Below, piece by piece: positions 33,185 to 41,481 of a stretch of 64,000 nt of DNA (within the stretch, counting starts at the first letter, position 1; every line of letters starts with the position of its first letter). The notes beneath the pieces are model-generated. The model was not told where the DNA came from, searched no databases, and saw only the letters and a list, made by a program, of their open reading frames with translations. Source of the stretch: JAAFIW01 sp031414805 (GTDB lineage Bacteria; Pseudomonadota; Gammaproteobacteria; Burkholderiales; Burkholderiaceae_C); the NCBI GenBank assembly GCA_031414805.1, contig JANOQJ010000048.1, forward strand, positions 1 through 64,000. The letters are read 5' to 3'. Both the position numbers and the translations under genes were made by a program.

Positions 33185-34479
33185 TTGCCGCCTTCCTGCT
33201 GCTGTCGTTCATTGGGCTCATGCTGTTGGGCCTGCCCATTGCCGTGAGCCTGGCACTCAGCGCCATCGTGTCCATCGTGGTGGCTAACTGGGATGCGCAG
33301 TGGTTTGGCCTGCTGGCCGTGCCGCAAAACTTTTACTCGGCAGTGGCCAAGTACCCGCTGTTGGCACTGCCGATGTTTGTGCTGGTGGGCTCAATTTTTG
33401 ACCGCTCGGGCGTGGCCCAGCGCATGGTGACCTTTGCGATAGCTTGCGTGGGCCGCGGCCCCGGCATGCTGCCTACAGTGGCCATTTTGGTGGCCATGGT
33501 GCTGGGCGGCATCAGCGGCTCGGGCCCGGCCAATGCGGCGGCGGTGGGCGGCGTGATGATTGCCGCCATGTCGCGCGCAGGCTACCCGGCGCCGTTTTCT
33601 GCCACGGTGGTGGGCGCAGCGGCAGCCACCGACATCTTGATTCCGCCCAGCATTGCGTTTGTGATTTACAGCGTGCTCATGCCCGGTGCCTCGGTGCCCG
33701 CACTGTTTGCCGCTGGCATGGTGCCGGGCATTCTGGCCGGGCTGGCGCTGATTGTTCCGGCCATTTGGCTGTCGCGCCGCAAGAACCTGGGCCAGGCCGA
33801 GCGCGAGATGCCGCGGCCGCCGTTTTGGGCCTCGCTGCGGGCTGCGTCTTGGGGTTTGGCCGCACCGTTTTTGATTCTGGGCGGCATGCGTCTGGGCTGG
33901 TTCACGCCCACCGAGGCGGCAGTGGCCGCCGTGGTGTATGGCCTGTTTGTGGGCCTGGTGGTGCACCGCAGCATCGGCTGGCGCGACCTGTACCCCATCT
34001 TTCGCGAAGCGGCCGAAATTTCGGCCGTCATCACCATCATTTTGGCCAGCGCGGGCATCTTCAGCTACGCCATCAACACCCTGGGCGTGGCCGACCCGCT
34101 GGCCAGTTGGGTCAAGGCGGCAGGCTTGGGCAGCATGGGCACGCTGGCGCTGGTGCTGCTGGCGCTGCTGGTGATCAGTATGTTTATTGATGGCGTGTCG
34201 ATCTTTTTGATTTTTGTGCCCCTGCTCTACCCCATCGCCATAGCATTTCAGTGGGACCTGGTGTGGCTGGGCGTGCTGCTCACCCTGGTGGTGGCCAAAG
34301 CGCAGTTCACCCCGCCGATGGCGGTGAATTTGATGGTGAGTTGCCGCATGGCTGGCGTGACCATTGAAAGCACGGTGCCCTGGGTGCTGTGGTTCATCGT
34401 GAGCTTTCTGCTGGTGATACTGGCGGTGTTTTTCTTTCCCGAGTTGGCGCTGTGGCTGCCGCGCTATTTGGGGTACTGA
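33181..34479 (+). CDS. dctM: TRAP transporter large permease (DctM)
   Basis: The 432-residue protein has about 12 hydrophobic segments and DctM landmarks 'PLLALPMFVLVGSIFDRSGV', 'GGISGSGPANAAAVGGVMI' and 'ATDILIPPSIAFVIYSVLMP'. It catalyses sodium-coupled uptake of the substrate delivered by the binding protein. The substrate of this TRAP system is unknown; the neighbouring E1 genes suggest an oxo-acid or hydroxy-ketone. Confidence 0.95.
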   Translation: MIAAFLLLSFIGLMLLGLPIAVSLALSAIVSIVVANWDAQWFGLLAVPQNFYSAVAKYPLLALPMFVLVGSIFDRSGVAQRMVTFAIACVGRGPGMLPTVAILVAMVLGGISGSGPANAAAVGGVMIAAMSRAGYPAPFSATVVGAAAATDILIPPSIAFVIYSVLMPGASVPALFAAGMVPGILAGLALIVPAIWLSRRKNLGQAEREMPRPPFWASLRAASWGLAAPFLILGGMRLGWFTPTEAAVAAVVYGLFVGLVVHRSIGWRDLYPIFREAAEISAVITIILASAGIFSYAINTLGVADPLASWVKAAGLGSMGTLALVLLALLVISMFIDGVSIFLIFVPLLYPIAIAFQWDLVWLGVLLTLVVAKAQFTPPMAVNLMVSCRMAGVTIESTVPWVLWFIVSFLLVILAVFFFPELALWLPRYLGY

Positions 34480-34529
34480 TGTGACGCTTAGTGTCACGCA
34501 TCTTTAATCTGGTGGCCGTGGAGACAAAC

Positions 34530-35558
34530 ATGAAACGACGTTCCGTGATTCAGCTTGCTACCAGTTCTGTAGCTGCTCTAGCAATCCCCACCTATGCATT
34601 TGCCCAAAATGCCTACAAAGCCGAATACAAGATGAGCACCGTGGTGCCACCTGCATTCGCCTGGGGCAAGGGCGGCGAAATCTTTTTGACCCTGGTCAAA
34701 GAGCGCACCAATGGCCGCATCAACATCAAGCAGTACCCCGGTGCCAGCCTGGTGCAGGGCCAGCAAGACCGCGAGTTTTCCGCCATGCGCCAGGGCATCA
34801 TTGATGTGCTGTGCGGCGCGCCCATCAACTGGAGCGGCACCGTTCGCGAACTGGGTGCGTTCACCTTGCCTTTTTTGCTGCCCGACCACAAAGCCTATGA
34901 CGCGGTGATCAACAACACCGCGCTCATGACCGAATACTTCGACATGGTGCGCAAGGCGGGTGCCGAGCCGCTGGCCGTGGGCGAAACCGGTTACCGCCAG
35001 ATCAGCAACAGCAAGCGCCCCATCACCAAGCCCGAGGACATGAAAGGTATCAAGCTGCGCGTGGTGGGCAGCCCCATGTATGGCGAAATCATGAGCAGCA
35101 TGGGCGCCAACCCCACCTTCATGAGCTGGGCCGACGCCCAGCCCGCCATGGCCTCGGGCGCGGTCGACGGGCAAGAAAACCCGCTCGAGGTGTTTCTGGC
35201 CGCCAAGGTGCACACCTTGGGCCAAAAGTTCGTGACCAAGTGGAACTACAGCAACGACATTCTGTTGTTCGCCATCGCCGCGCCCGTGTGGGCCAGCTGG
35301 ACCCCCGCCGACCAGAAAATCGTGCGCGAAGCCGCCCAAGACGCCGCCAAACAGCAAATTGCCCTGGTACGCAAACTGTTTGAAGAAGACGTGCAAAAAG
35401 TCGGTGCGCTGGGCGTGAATGTGCATGTGCCCACCCCGGCAGAAATGGAGCAATGGCGCATCGCCACCCGCCGCACCTACGCCAGCTGGAAGGCGCAGAT
35501 CAACCCGAGCTTTGTGACCAAGGTGGAGGAGATCGTGGCGAAGACGCGCAAGGCGTGA
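34530..35558 (+). CDS. dctP: TRAP transporter substrate-binding protein (DctP)
   Basis: The 342-residue periplasmic protein has a signal peptide ending 'IPTYAFAQNAY', then 'GGEIFLTLVKERTNGRINI' and the DctP motif 'DMKGIKLRVVGSPMYGEIMS' with the conserved Arg for carboxylate binding. 'GAVDGQENPLEVFLAAKV' is also diagnostic. ATG 34530 follows 'gtggagacaaac'. The signal-peptide coding region vaguely resembles a decayed dispersed repeat. It ends the E1-TRAP transcription unit. Confidence 0.94.
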   Translation: MKRRSVIQLATSSVAALAIPTYAFAQNAYKAEYKMSTVVPPAFAWGKGGEIFLTLVKERTNGRINIKQYPGASLVQGQQDREFSAMRQGIIDVLCGAPINWSGTVRELGAFTLPFLLPDHKAYDAVINNTALMTEYFDMVRKAGAEPLAVGETGYRQISNSKRPITKPEDMKGIKLRVVGSPMYGEIMSSMGANPTFMSWADAQPAMASGAVDGQENPLEVFLAAKVHTLGQKFVTKWNYSNDILLFAIAAPVWASWTPADQKIVREAAQDAAKQQIALVRKLFEEDVQKVGALGVNVHVPTPAEMEQWRIATRRTYASWKAQINPSFVTKVEEIVAKTRKA

Positions 35559-35591
35559 AATGATTTGGCGTAGGCCTGATGTAACTTTCTT

Positions 35592-35697
35592 GAACGCAAA
35601 GTGCGCAAAAGTTTCGCAAAGTGCGCAAAAAAGAAGAATCCCTGCTGACTCCTTTGCGCCCTTTGCGTGAATCTTTGCGTCCTTTGCGTTCTTTACA
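35592..35697. repeat. Inverted repeat of 'cgcaaagtgcgcaaa' units
   Basis: Two forward CGCAAAGTGCGCAAAA units are followed, after a short loop, by reverse-complement units (TTTGCGCCCTTTGCG and TTTGCGTCCTTTGCG), enough for a long hairpin between dctP and the MarR gene. Relatives are at 32443-32482 and 54376-54497. Confidence 0.8.
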
Positions 35698-35721
35698 CTT
35701 CGGCTCGCCCAAGTCCTACCA

Positions 35722-36192
35722 ATGCACCTCCCCGCCGATTCCTCCCTGTTCTTCAAACTCGTGCGGGTGGTCAACCTCACCGCCCGCCCGTTTCACGACA
35801 GCGTGGCCAAACAACACAGCTTGACCCTCAATGAATGGCGCGCCATGGTGGTGTTGGCCTCGCACCCCGGCGTGTCGGCCACCGAGGTCTGCGAGCAGAC
35901 CGGGCTGGACAAAATGTCGGTCAGCCGCGCGCTGGCAGGGTTGGAAAAAAAAGAGCGGCTGCACCGCGAAAGCGACCCGGCTGACCAGCGCAAAAGCCTG
36001 CTGACCTTGAGCCCCACAGGCCGCAAACTTTTTGCCCGCATCGGCGCGCAAGCTCAGGTGCGCGAGGGCCAGCTGTTTGCGGGCGTCAGCAGCGCGGAGC
36101 TGGCGCAGATGAGCGAGACGCTCGATAAACTGGTTGCGGCTTTGAAGGCGGAGACAACGGCGTTGGATGTAGACTTGCTATTGAAAGCGTAG
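35722..36192 (+). CDS. MarR family transcriptional regulator
   Basis: The 156-residue protein has the MarR winged helix, 'LNEWRAMVVLASHPGVSATE', 'VCEQTGLDKMSVSRALAGLE' and the wing 'ESDPADQRKSLLTLSPTGRK'. It follows the TRAP genes in the same direction and is a candidate regulator of the E1-TRAP operon and of the shared palindrome at 30.33 kb. The last codons lie in a dispersed repeat. A second, diverged copy of this 3' end occurs 2.1 kb downstream. Confidence 0.92.
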   Translation: MHLPADSSLFFKLVRVVNLTARPFHDSVAKQHSLTLNEWRAMVVLASHPGVSATEVCEQTGLDKMSVSRALAGLEKKERLHRESDPADQRKSLLTLSPTGRKLFARIGAQAQVREGQLFAGVSSAELAQMSETLDKLVAALKAETTALDVDLLLKA

Positions 36193-36230
36193 CTGCTTGA
36201 GCAATGAATACAAGGGTTAGAGCCTGATTT
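36176..36230. repeat. Dispersed 60-bp repeat, reverse copy over the MarR stop codon
   Basis: The reverse-oriented copy (core 'tagctgcttgagcaatgaat', then ACAAGGG) supplies the last residues and the stop codon of the MarR gene. Confidence 0.8.
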
Positions 36231-36274
36231 CTCTACTATTGACCGGTTCAGATTGCGGCAAGCGCGATCTAACC

Positions 36275-37012
36275 TTATTCGTTAGGCATCGCTGTCTCGA
36301 TGAATGCCATGAGCTGCTTCGTCTCTGCGATCACTGCCTCGTGCGGAGCGCTTCCTTGATGCTTGGAGTCAAAGATTACCTTGACTGAATAGCGCATCGG
36401 GCGAGGAACAGCCTTTCGTCCGTTGTGGTACTGATTCCACAGTGCTTCGTAGAGCGCGTTCAGAAATGTGACCAAGCGCCAGAGTTCCTTGACCTTACCG
36501 CCCCCGAACAAGCTCTGAACATCTTCCTGGTCGACCTTCTCACGGTGGGCTATGTACTTATTGCGTGCCGGCTTGACCGCGCGGTCGTATATGGACCGAT
36601 AGGCCGCGACTCGTATTCGCAGGCGAGCTACGTCCTTGACCGTGGGGTAGTGAGCGCCCGCGAGGTAGTCGTCTAGCCACTCCGGCGCAGTTGGCTTCCC
36701 GTCACGCTTGCGCTCCGCGAGAGCGATGCGTGAGAAGTCGGCAAGGTTCTGCTCAAAGGTATCGAGTAGGGCGTTGACGTTGAAGGGTGACTTCGTGTCG
36801 AACACTCGGCCCAGAGTGAGGTAAGCGGCCTCTTGGCACGCTGCGCCATGCGTAAGCCAGAAGCGCGGGGTGCGATTGAGTTTGTTCAGCAGACGCTGTG
36901 ACTTCGATGCGGCATGCTGTACTGCCATCTCTGAGTACAGGTACTGCGCTGCAACATACGCTTCGCGGCGGAAGTTCTCCAACTGATCGAGGAAGCTACG
37001 CTTGGATGCCAC
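36275..37012 (-). CDS. HEPN-type AbiU2-like protein
   Basis: The 245-residue protein is all-helical. 'RNKYIAHREK' near residue 152 matches the HEPN catalytic pattern Arg-x4-6-His and the context of AbiU2-like proteins. HEPN proteins are often RNases in toxin-antitoxin or abortive-infection systems. It stands next to HigBA and a broken antitoxin in a segment flanked by MarR tails, in keeping with a mobile defence-type cargo. Catalytic activity is not proven; some AbiU2-like proteins are of unknown role. Confidence 0.6.
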   Translation of the reverse strand: MASKRSFLDQLENFRREAYVAAQYLYSEMAVQHAASKSQRLLNKLNRTPRFWLTHGAACQEAAYLTLGRVFDTKSPFNVNALLDTFEQNLADFSRIALAERKRDGKPTAPEWLDDYLAGAHYPTVKDVARLRIRVAAYRSIYDRAVKPARNKYIAHREKVDQEDVQSLFGGGKVKELWRLVTFLNALYEALWNQYHNGRKAVPRPMRYSVKVIFDSKHQGSAPHEAVIAETKQLMAFIETAMPNE

Positions 37013-37205
37013 TTGCGACGCCTAACGATCAGCGTTTATCCGCTGCACCACCCAACTCAGCCACCGAAGTAGCCTCCAACAAGGCGGATGAACCTCGTTG
37101 GGCTGAACCATTGCTGGTTAAAGAACTGAAGCTGGCGGTACAGGTGGTTGAAAGCTTGGCATGTGCGGGCATGCGCAAATTATGGCTTTGAACGCAGTGC
37201 ATGAA

Positions 37206-37528
37206 TTACGCAGGCTGCACACTCAAACGGAAGCCCGCAGCAGCCAACATACCGCACAGCGTGGTCACCGTCGGGTTGCCGTTTTTGCTGAACGCCCGGT
37301 ACGAACTTTCGCGCAACAGCCCAGTTTGCGCCGCAATGGCGGTCAAGCCGTCGCAGAAGCTGCCACCTGCCGCATGGCAACCAGCAGGGCCTGGCGGTCG
37401 CCATCTTGCAGCGCGGCTTCCAAATACGCGACGGCTTCCACAGGGTCTTTCAGATCTTCGAGCAGGCCGGTGGTGTAGTCGGCGGCACCCACTTCAACGA
37501 TTGCGCGGGGGGCTGTTGGTTTAAGCAA
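37206..37528 (-). pseudogene. HigA-like addiction-module antidote, frameshifted remnant
   Basis: The N-terminal frame ('LLEDLKDPVEAVAYLEAALQ', 'GDRQALLVAMRQVAASATA') stops at 37343. The expected continuation, 'GLTAIAAQTGLLRESSYRAF' and 'SKNGNPTVTTLCGMLAAAGF', follows at once in another frame to TAA at 37206-37208. The two parts together match the HigA2/antidote family in the intact gene next to it. A frameshift near 37355 has therefore broken it. No toxin partner remains. Confidence 0.75.
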
Positions 37529-37556
37529 TCCTGGTACTCCTTGATTTTTTGCTTTT

Positions 37557-37859
37557 TCACGCCGGATGCGCCGAAAACCTTACCCCCAGCGCGCGGGCAA
37601 CCCTAAGAATCGTATCGAGACGCGGCTTCGCCCCTGGAGCCAGCGCCTTGTAGAGGCTTTCTCGGCCGAGCCCGGCATCTTTGGCGACCTGCGCCATGCC
37701 TTTGGCTCGCGCGACGTCACTGAGCGCCAGGAGCAGTAGGTCGGTGTCGTCGGTTTCCAGAACGGCGGTCATGTACTCGGCGATGGCCTCGTCGTCTGTC
37801 AGGTAGCGAGCGGCATCGAATGGAAGAAGTTTGGTTTTGTCTTTGGAGGTACTCATCAT
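37557..37859 (-). CDS. higA: Addiction-module antidote protein (HigA-type, XRE HTH)
   Basis: The 100-residue protein has 'YLTDDEAIAEYMTAVLET' and the helix-turn-helix 'GMAQVAKDAGLGRESLYKAL', as in antidotes of RelE/HigB-type toxins (toxin gene first). A second ATG at 37856 is equally possible. It overlaps the toxin stop codon (ATGATG region), so the pair is translationally coupled. It should bind and neutralise the toxin and repress the operon. Confidence 0.88.
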   Translation of the reverse strand: MMSTSKDKTKLLPFDAARYLTDDEAIAEYMTAVLETDDTDLLLLALSDVARAKGMAQVAKDAGLGRESLYKALAPGAKPRLDTILRVARALGVRFSAHPA

Positions 37860-38155
37860 TCAAGTTCCAATTGCTGCAAGATTTTCTGCGCCCGCTTGAT
37901 GTCTCTTGCCTGGGTTGACTTGTCACCGCCAGCGAGCATGACGACAAGGACGTTCTGGCGCTTCGTGAAGTACAGACGGTAGCCTGGACCAAACGCGATG
38001 CGCATCTCGGAAATTTCACCGCCAATAGGCTTCCAGTCGCCGAGATTGCCCGCCTCAGCCAGGCGCAGTCTCGCAACGATTCGCAACTGCGCCTTGAAGT
38101 CTTTCAGACCATCCAGCCAGTCTTGGAACTCCTGAGTTTGACGCACTGCGAACAT
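37856..38155 (-). CDS. higB: RelE/HigB-type toxin
   Basis: The 99-residue protein matches the phage-derived Gp49/HigB toxin family: 'QEFQDWLDGLKDFKAQLRIV', 'GEISEMRIAFGPGYRLYFTK' and 'VVMLAGGDKSTQARDIKRA'. Family members cleave mRNA on the ribosome. Toxin-before-antitoxin order is typical for Hig modules. It reads away from the AraC gene and faces no intact competitor. Confidence 0.9.
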   Translation of the reverse strand: MFAVRQTQEFQDWLDGLKDFKAQLRIVARLRLAEAGNLGDWKPIGGEISEMRIAFGPGYRLYFTKRQNVLVVMLAGGDKSTQARDIKRAQKILQQLELE

Positions 38156-38192
38156 GGGTGAACTGTATCTGACTGGATACTCTTGTCAAGTG

Positions 38193-38301
38193 CACCCGGC
38201 TGACCGGCGCGGAGCTGGTTCAGATCACAGAAACGCTCGATAAACTGGCGGTATTGCAGGCCGAGGCGCCGCCGTCAGAGGCAGAGTTGCTATTAAAATA
38301 G
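38193..38301 (+). pseudogene. MarR 3' end remnant
   Basis: Translated in frame to TAG at 38299-38301, this stretch gives 'GAELVQITETLDKL' and 'EAELLLK', parallel to the end of the MarR gene at 36192 ('SAELAQMSETLDKL', 'DVDLLLKA'). The similarity continues into the dispersed repeat that follows both. No upstream MarR domain is present, so this is a leftover 3' end rather than a gene. Confidence 0.75.
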
Positions 38302-38343
38302 TAGCTGCTTGAGCAATGATTACAAGGGCTGGAGCCTGATTTC
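38287..38343. repeat. Dispersed 60-bp repeat, reverse copy
   Basis: The copy has core 'tagctgcttgagcaatgatt', followed by ACAAGGGCTGGAGCC. It follows the MarR remnant exactly as the copy at 36176 follows the intact MarR gene. Confidence 0.85.
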
Positions 38344-38363
38344 TTATAAATTCGTCCTAAACA

Positions 38364-39257
38364 GTGCAAGCACCTCTCCACCAATCCCGCGTTACCGCCA
38401 CCCCGTGGCATGGCATCTACGGCACGCAGATTGACAGTGCGCGCCACTACGGTCGCCATTGGCACGCCACGTATGGCTTTGGCTTGCTGCAACGCGGCGC
38501 GCAGCGCTCAGCCAGCGGGCGTGGCGACGTGGTGGCGTATGCCGGTGACCTGATTGCCACCAACCCCGGCGAGGTGCACGACGGCCGACCGTTTGATGAA
38601 GCACCGCGTCGCTGGCGCATGCTGTACCTGGAGGCAGGTGTTTTTGAATCGCTGATGGCCGATGTGGAGGCTGATGTCGGTGCAGATGCCTGTGCTCCGG
38701 CGGGCACCCCGGCTGTGGTTTGCCCCGTCATACAAAACCCACAGTTGGCCCAGGCGCTGCAGCGCCTGTTTTTGCACATTGACGAGTGGGGCACGCAGCC
38801 CGAGCCAAACGGCGTGGGCGCATTGGCCTGCGACGAATCGCTGGTGCGCACATTCACGGGCTTGCTGCGTGCGCACACCACCAGCCAGCGGTTTGCTCAA
38901 CCCGCTGCGCACGCGGTGCAACCCGCCGCGCATGACGTGCGCTGGGCGCGTGACCGGCTGGCCGATGACCTGCTGCATGCGCCGACGCTGGCCGAGCTGG
39001 CGAGTTTGGTTGGCCTGAGCAAGTACCAGTTGCTGCGCCGTTTTGAAAAAGCCTATGGCCTGCCGCCGCATGCCTGGCTGTTGCAGCAGCGCCTGGAAAA
39101 GGCCCGGGGTTTGATTCGCAGTGGTCACAGGCTTGCAGATGTCGCCGCTGACAGTGGTTTTGCCGACCAGAGCCACATGACGCGGCTGTTTGTGCGCCAG
39201 TTTGGCTTTACGCCCGGTGCCTGGTCTGCAATTTCGTTCAAGACTGCGAGCGCCTGA
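38364..39257 (+). CDS. AraC family transcriptional regulator
   Basis: The 297-residue protein starts at GTG 38364, has an AraC-type cupin sensor (residues about 20-110, 'GDLIATNPGEVHDGRPFDEA') and a C-terminal double helix-turn-helix ('LAELASLVGLSKYQLLRRFE', 'LADVAADSGFADQSHMTRLF'). The downstream DMT exporter, 44 bp further on in the same direction, is the likely target. This arrangement occurs with amino-acid exporters. Confidence 0.9.
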   Translation: MQAPLHQSRVTATPWHGIYGTQIDSARHYGRHWHATYGFGLLQRGAQRSASGRGDVVAYAGDLIATNPGEVHDGRPFDEAPRRWRMLYLEAGVFESLMADVEADVGADACAPAGTPAVVCPVIQNPQLAQALQRLFLHIDEWGTQPEPNGVGALACDESLVRTFTGLLRAHTTSQRFAQPAAHAVQPAAHDVRWARDRLADDLLHAPTLAELASLVGLSKYQLLRRFEKAYGLPPHAWLLQQRLEKARGLIRSGHRLADVAADSGFADQSHMTRLFVRQFGFTPGAWSAISFKTASA

Positions 39258-39301
39258 TACCGAACACTGCCCGCAGTTCTTCATAGAAAGCAAGGGTGGT
39301 G

Positions 39302-40201
39302 ATGTCAATGAACCGGTCAGAAGGCCTGAAGGGCCAATTGCTGTGCAGCGCCGCCATGGTCACGGTTGGCAGCACGGTGGTGGTCAGCAAAATCATTGGG
39401 GCAGACATGGAGCCGTTTTTGGCCACGGCGTTGCGGCACGCCGCTGCGCTGCCCGTGTTTTTGCTGCTGATGTATTTCACGGGGACTGGCTGGTCCAGTT
39501 TAAAGGGTCTTGATTGGCGCGATGCCTGTGTGCTCGGGCTGCAGGCGGCGGCAGGCAGCGTGGGCTACACGGTGCTCTTGATTCAAGGCGTCACCTGGTC
39601 GAGCGCGGCCGATGCGGCGGTAGTGGCCGGTACCTTGCCAGCGGTGTGCGCGGTTTTTTCCGCGCTTTTCCTGCGCGAGCGCATCAGCCTGCGCATGGTC
39701 GCCGGTATCGCACTGGCCACCATGGGCGTGATGGCGGTGGCGCTCACGCCCGATAGCGGCACGCAAAACCCGATGCGCTTGGCGGGCATCGCGCTGGTGC
39801 TGGCAGCCATTGCTTGCGAGGCTGTATTTATTCTGGGCAACAAACGCTTGGCGCAACCGCTGCCAGCCCTGCTGATGTCGACTGTGATGTCGGCCGGTGG
39901 CCTGCTGCTGTGTTTGTTGCCCGCGTGGTGGCTCAGCAAAACCATGCCGTCCACACTCAGCCTGCCAGCCGTCACCGGCGTCTTGTATTACGCCTGGGTA
40001 CCCACCGTGCTGGGTTTCTGGTTGTGGTACGCGGGCAGCGCCAAAACCAGCGGTGCCCGCGCAGCCCTGGCCACCGTGTGGCTACCCATTTCGGCCTTGC
40101 TTTTGTCAGCGCTGGTGCTGGGCGAGGCGATACGCCCATGGCAATGGGTGGGTTTGGGTTGTGTGGTGGTGGCGATGGTGCTGGCGGCGTGGGAGGGGTA
40201 A
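39302..40201 (+). CDS. DMT/EamA family transporter
   Basis: The 299-residue protein has ten hydrophobic helices in two EamA repeats; 'GSVGYTVLLIQGVTWSSAAD' and 'YAWVPTVLGFWLWYAGSAKT' are repeat signature regions. It probably exports a small metabolite such as an amino acid. ATG 39302 was chosen over GTG 39296 because AAGG is correctly spaced before it. It follows the AraC gene. Confidence 0.9.
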   Translation: MSMNRSEGLKGQLLCSAAMVTVGSTVVVSKIIGADMEPFLATALRHAAALPVFLLLMYFTGTGWSSLKGLDWRDACVLGLQAAAGSVGYTVLLIQGVTWSSAADAAVVAGTLPAVCAVFSALFLRERISLRMVAGIALATMGVMAVALTPDSGTQNPMRLAGIALVLAAIACEAVFILGNKRLAQPLPALLMSTVMSAGGLLLCLLPAWWLSKTMPSTLSLPAVTGVLYYAWVPTVLGFWLWYAGSAKTSGARAALATVWLPISALLLSALVLGEAIRPWQWVGLGCVVVAMVLAAWEG

Positions 40202-40252
40202 CGACGGTGGCGCTTGGCCACCGCGTGTCGAGCACGACCAGCGGTCCACCAG

Positions 40253-40407
40253 CTGTCTTATTGATATGGCCCGATGAAGTATTAACCGTTCGCCCTGAGG
40301 TATCGAAGGGCTCGCGAGGGCTTCCTTCGATACCTCAGGACGGTCGGAACAGATACCTCAGCCCGAACGGAAGTTTGATACTTCATCGCGCCATATCAAT
40401 AAGACAG
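40253..40407. repeat. Nested inverted repeat (~155 bp) overlapping the end of a gene
   Basis: Outer arms CTGTCTTATTGATATGGC... and its reverse complement match over about 30 bp with one mismatch. Between them are inner arms with CGTTCGCCCTGAGGTATCGA and TCGATACCTCAGG, plus a second CCGAACGG. The right outer arm contains the last codons and TGA stop of the nucleotidyltransferase-fold gene. It looks like one REP-type element inside another palindrome. Confidence 0.85.
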
Positions 40408-41433
40408 CCGCTTTGCAAAATCACATCCCGGATACAGGGTGTTCATCACCTGAAAACCCTCCTGCAGCCGCTTGCGCCAGCCAGGGCCGCGGGCTTGCAC
40501 GGCTTGCCACAGCGCTGTCAGTTCTGTTGTGTCGTGCACCAGCAAGTAGTCCACCAACGCGGCCGCCTGGGCAATGTCTTTTCGGGCCTTGGTTCTTTGG
40601 GCTTGTGGTCTCAGGCCGTACACCAGTAACTTGTGCAGTGCATAGCGCTCGGGGCGCGGCAGGTTGACCACCATGGGTCCGTTGCGTGCGATCAGCGTGC
40701 TGCGCATCGGATCTTCCAGCGACAGTTCCATGAAGCGCAGCGGTTGCAGCGTCAGGTTCAGACGTGGCAGCTTCACCGGTGCTTCACCCGTGCGGCCTCT
40801 TGATGTCAGAAAATCCAGATCAAAGTCGGGCTCGTCTGTTTTCTTGAACGACGTGCGCTGTTGATTGGGCATAAAGCCCATTTGCAGAGAGTCAATCGCA
40901 GCGACGGTGTCCAACTTCAGGTTTTCGGGCAGCGCCAACGAGATGTTTCGGCCCGCGTGCGCAAAGTCCAGGTCCAACGTGGCCGCGCCCGCGTTCCAGC
41001 GCACGCCCAGGGTGTTCTGGTAAGCCAAAAAAGCATGCGTGCCCACCAGAATGCCACCCGCAGAGAACAGCCCACTGTTGGCAAGGCGCTCGATGACGCG
41101 CGCATGTTTGGGCGGAATATCAGCGCAGCCCAGCTCGATGGCGGCACGGGTCATGCGCACCAGGTGTTCGCGGGCCAGCTTGGCAACCGGGTCGCCGTGG
41201 CGCTCAATCAGCGCCAGGGTGGCCGCGTCGTCGGGGCCCACATACGACTGTTGCAATTTACCGTCAGGCGTCTTGACCTGGTAATACCAATACGCCCGAC
41301 CCGACACGGTTTTCTTGGCAAAACCGCCAGGCAGGTCCGCAACACTGCGCCTCAAGTCAGCCTGACGCGCCACGTCATCCACGCTGGCGAAAGCGGTTTG
41401 CGCGGCGAGAGAAGACTCTTGGTGAAGCAACAT
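40396..41433 (-). CDS. GSU2403-type nucleotidyltransferase-fold protein
   Basis: The 345-residue protein has 'RAYWYYQVKTPDGKLQQSYV' near the N-terminus and 'GGILVGTHAFLAYQNTLGVR' followed by 'ATLDLDFAH', the glycine-rich and Asp-x-Asp elements of the NTP-transferase fold (COG5397-like). Related folds occur in AbiEii-type toxins, but this family is uncharacterised. A 29-bp palindrome lies directly upstream of the ATG, and its last codons fall in a nested repeat. No obvious partner gene. Confidence 0.7.
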   Translation of the reverse strand: MLLHQESSLAAQTAFASVDDVARQADLRRSVADLPGGFAKKTVSGRAYWYYQVKTPDGKLQQSYVGPDDAATLALIERHGDPVAKLAREHLVRMTRAAIELGCADIPPKHARVIERLANSGLFSAGGILVGTHAFLAYQNTLGVRWNAGAATLDLDFAHAGRNISLALPENLKLDTVAAIDSLQMGFMPNQQRTSFKKTDEPDFDLDFLTSRGRTGEAPVKLPRLNLTLQPLRFMELSLEDPMRSTLIARNGPMVVNLPRPERYALHKLLVYGLRPQAQRTKARKDIAQAAALVDYLLVHDTTELTALWQAVQARGPGWRKRLQEGFQVMNTLYPGCDFAKRLSY

Positions 41434-41434
41434 T

Positions 41435-41463
41435 TATACTACTTTTTAATTTTAAGTAGTATA
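41435..41463. promoter_or_regulatory. Operator-like palindrome before the nucleotidyltransferase-fold gene
   Basis: Perfect 10-bp arms TATACTACTT and AAGTAGTATA flank a 9-bp A/T spacer, ending 2 bp before the start codon (41431-41433, minus strand). The position suits repression or autoregulation. Confidence 0.65.
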
Positions 41464-41481
41464 ACGCGCGTTTTTGGCGTT

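Noticed and set aside
33391..34497. 368-codon open frame opposite dctM
   Set aside because: Its translation is a His/Gln/Arg string typical of antisense to hydrophobic membrane-protein genes.
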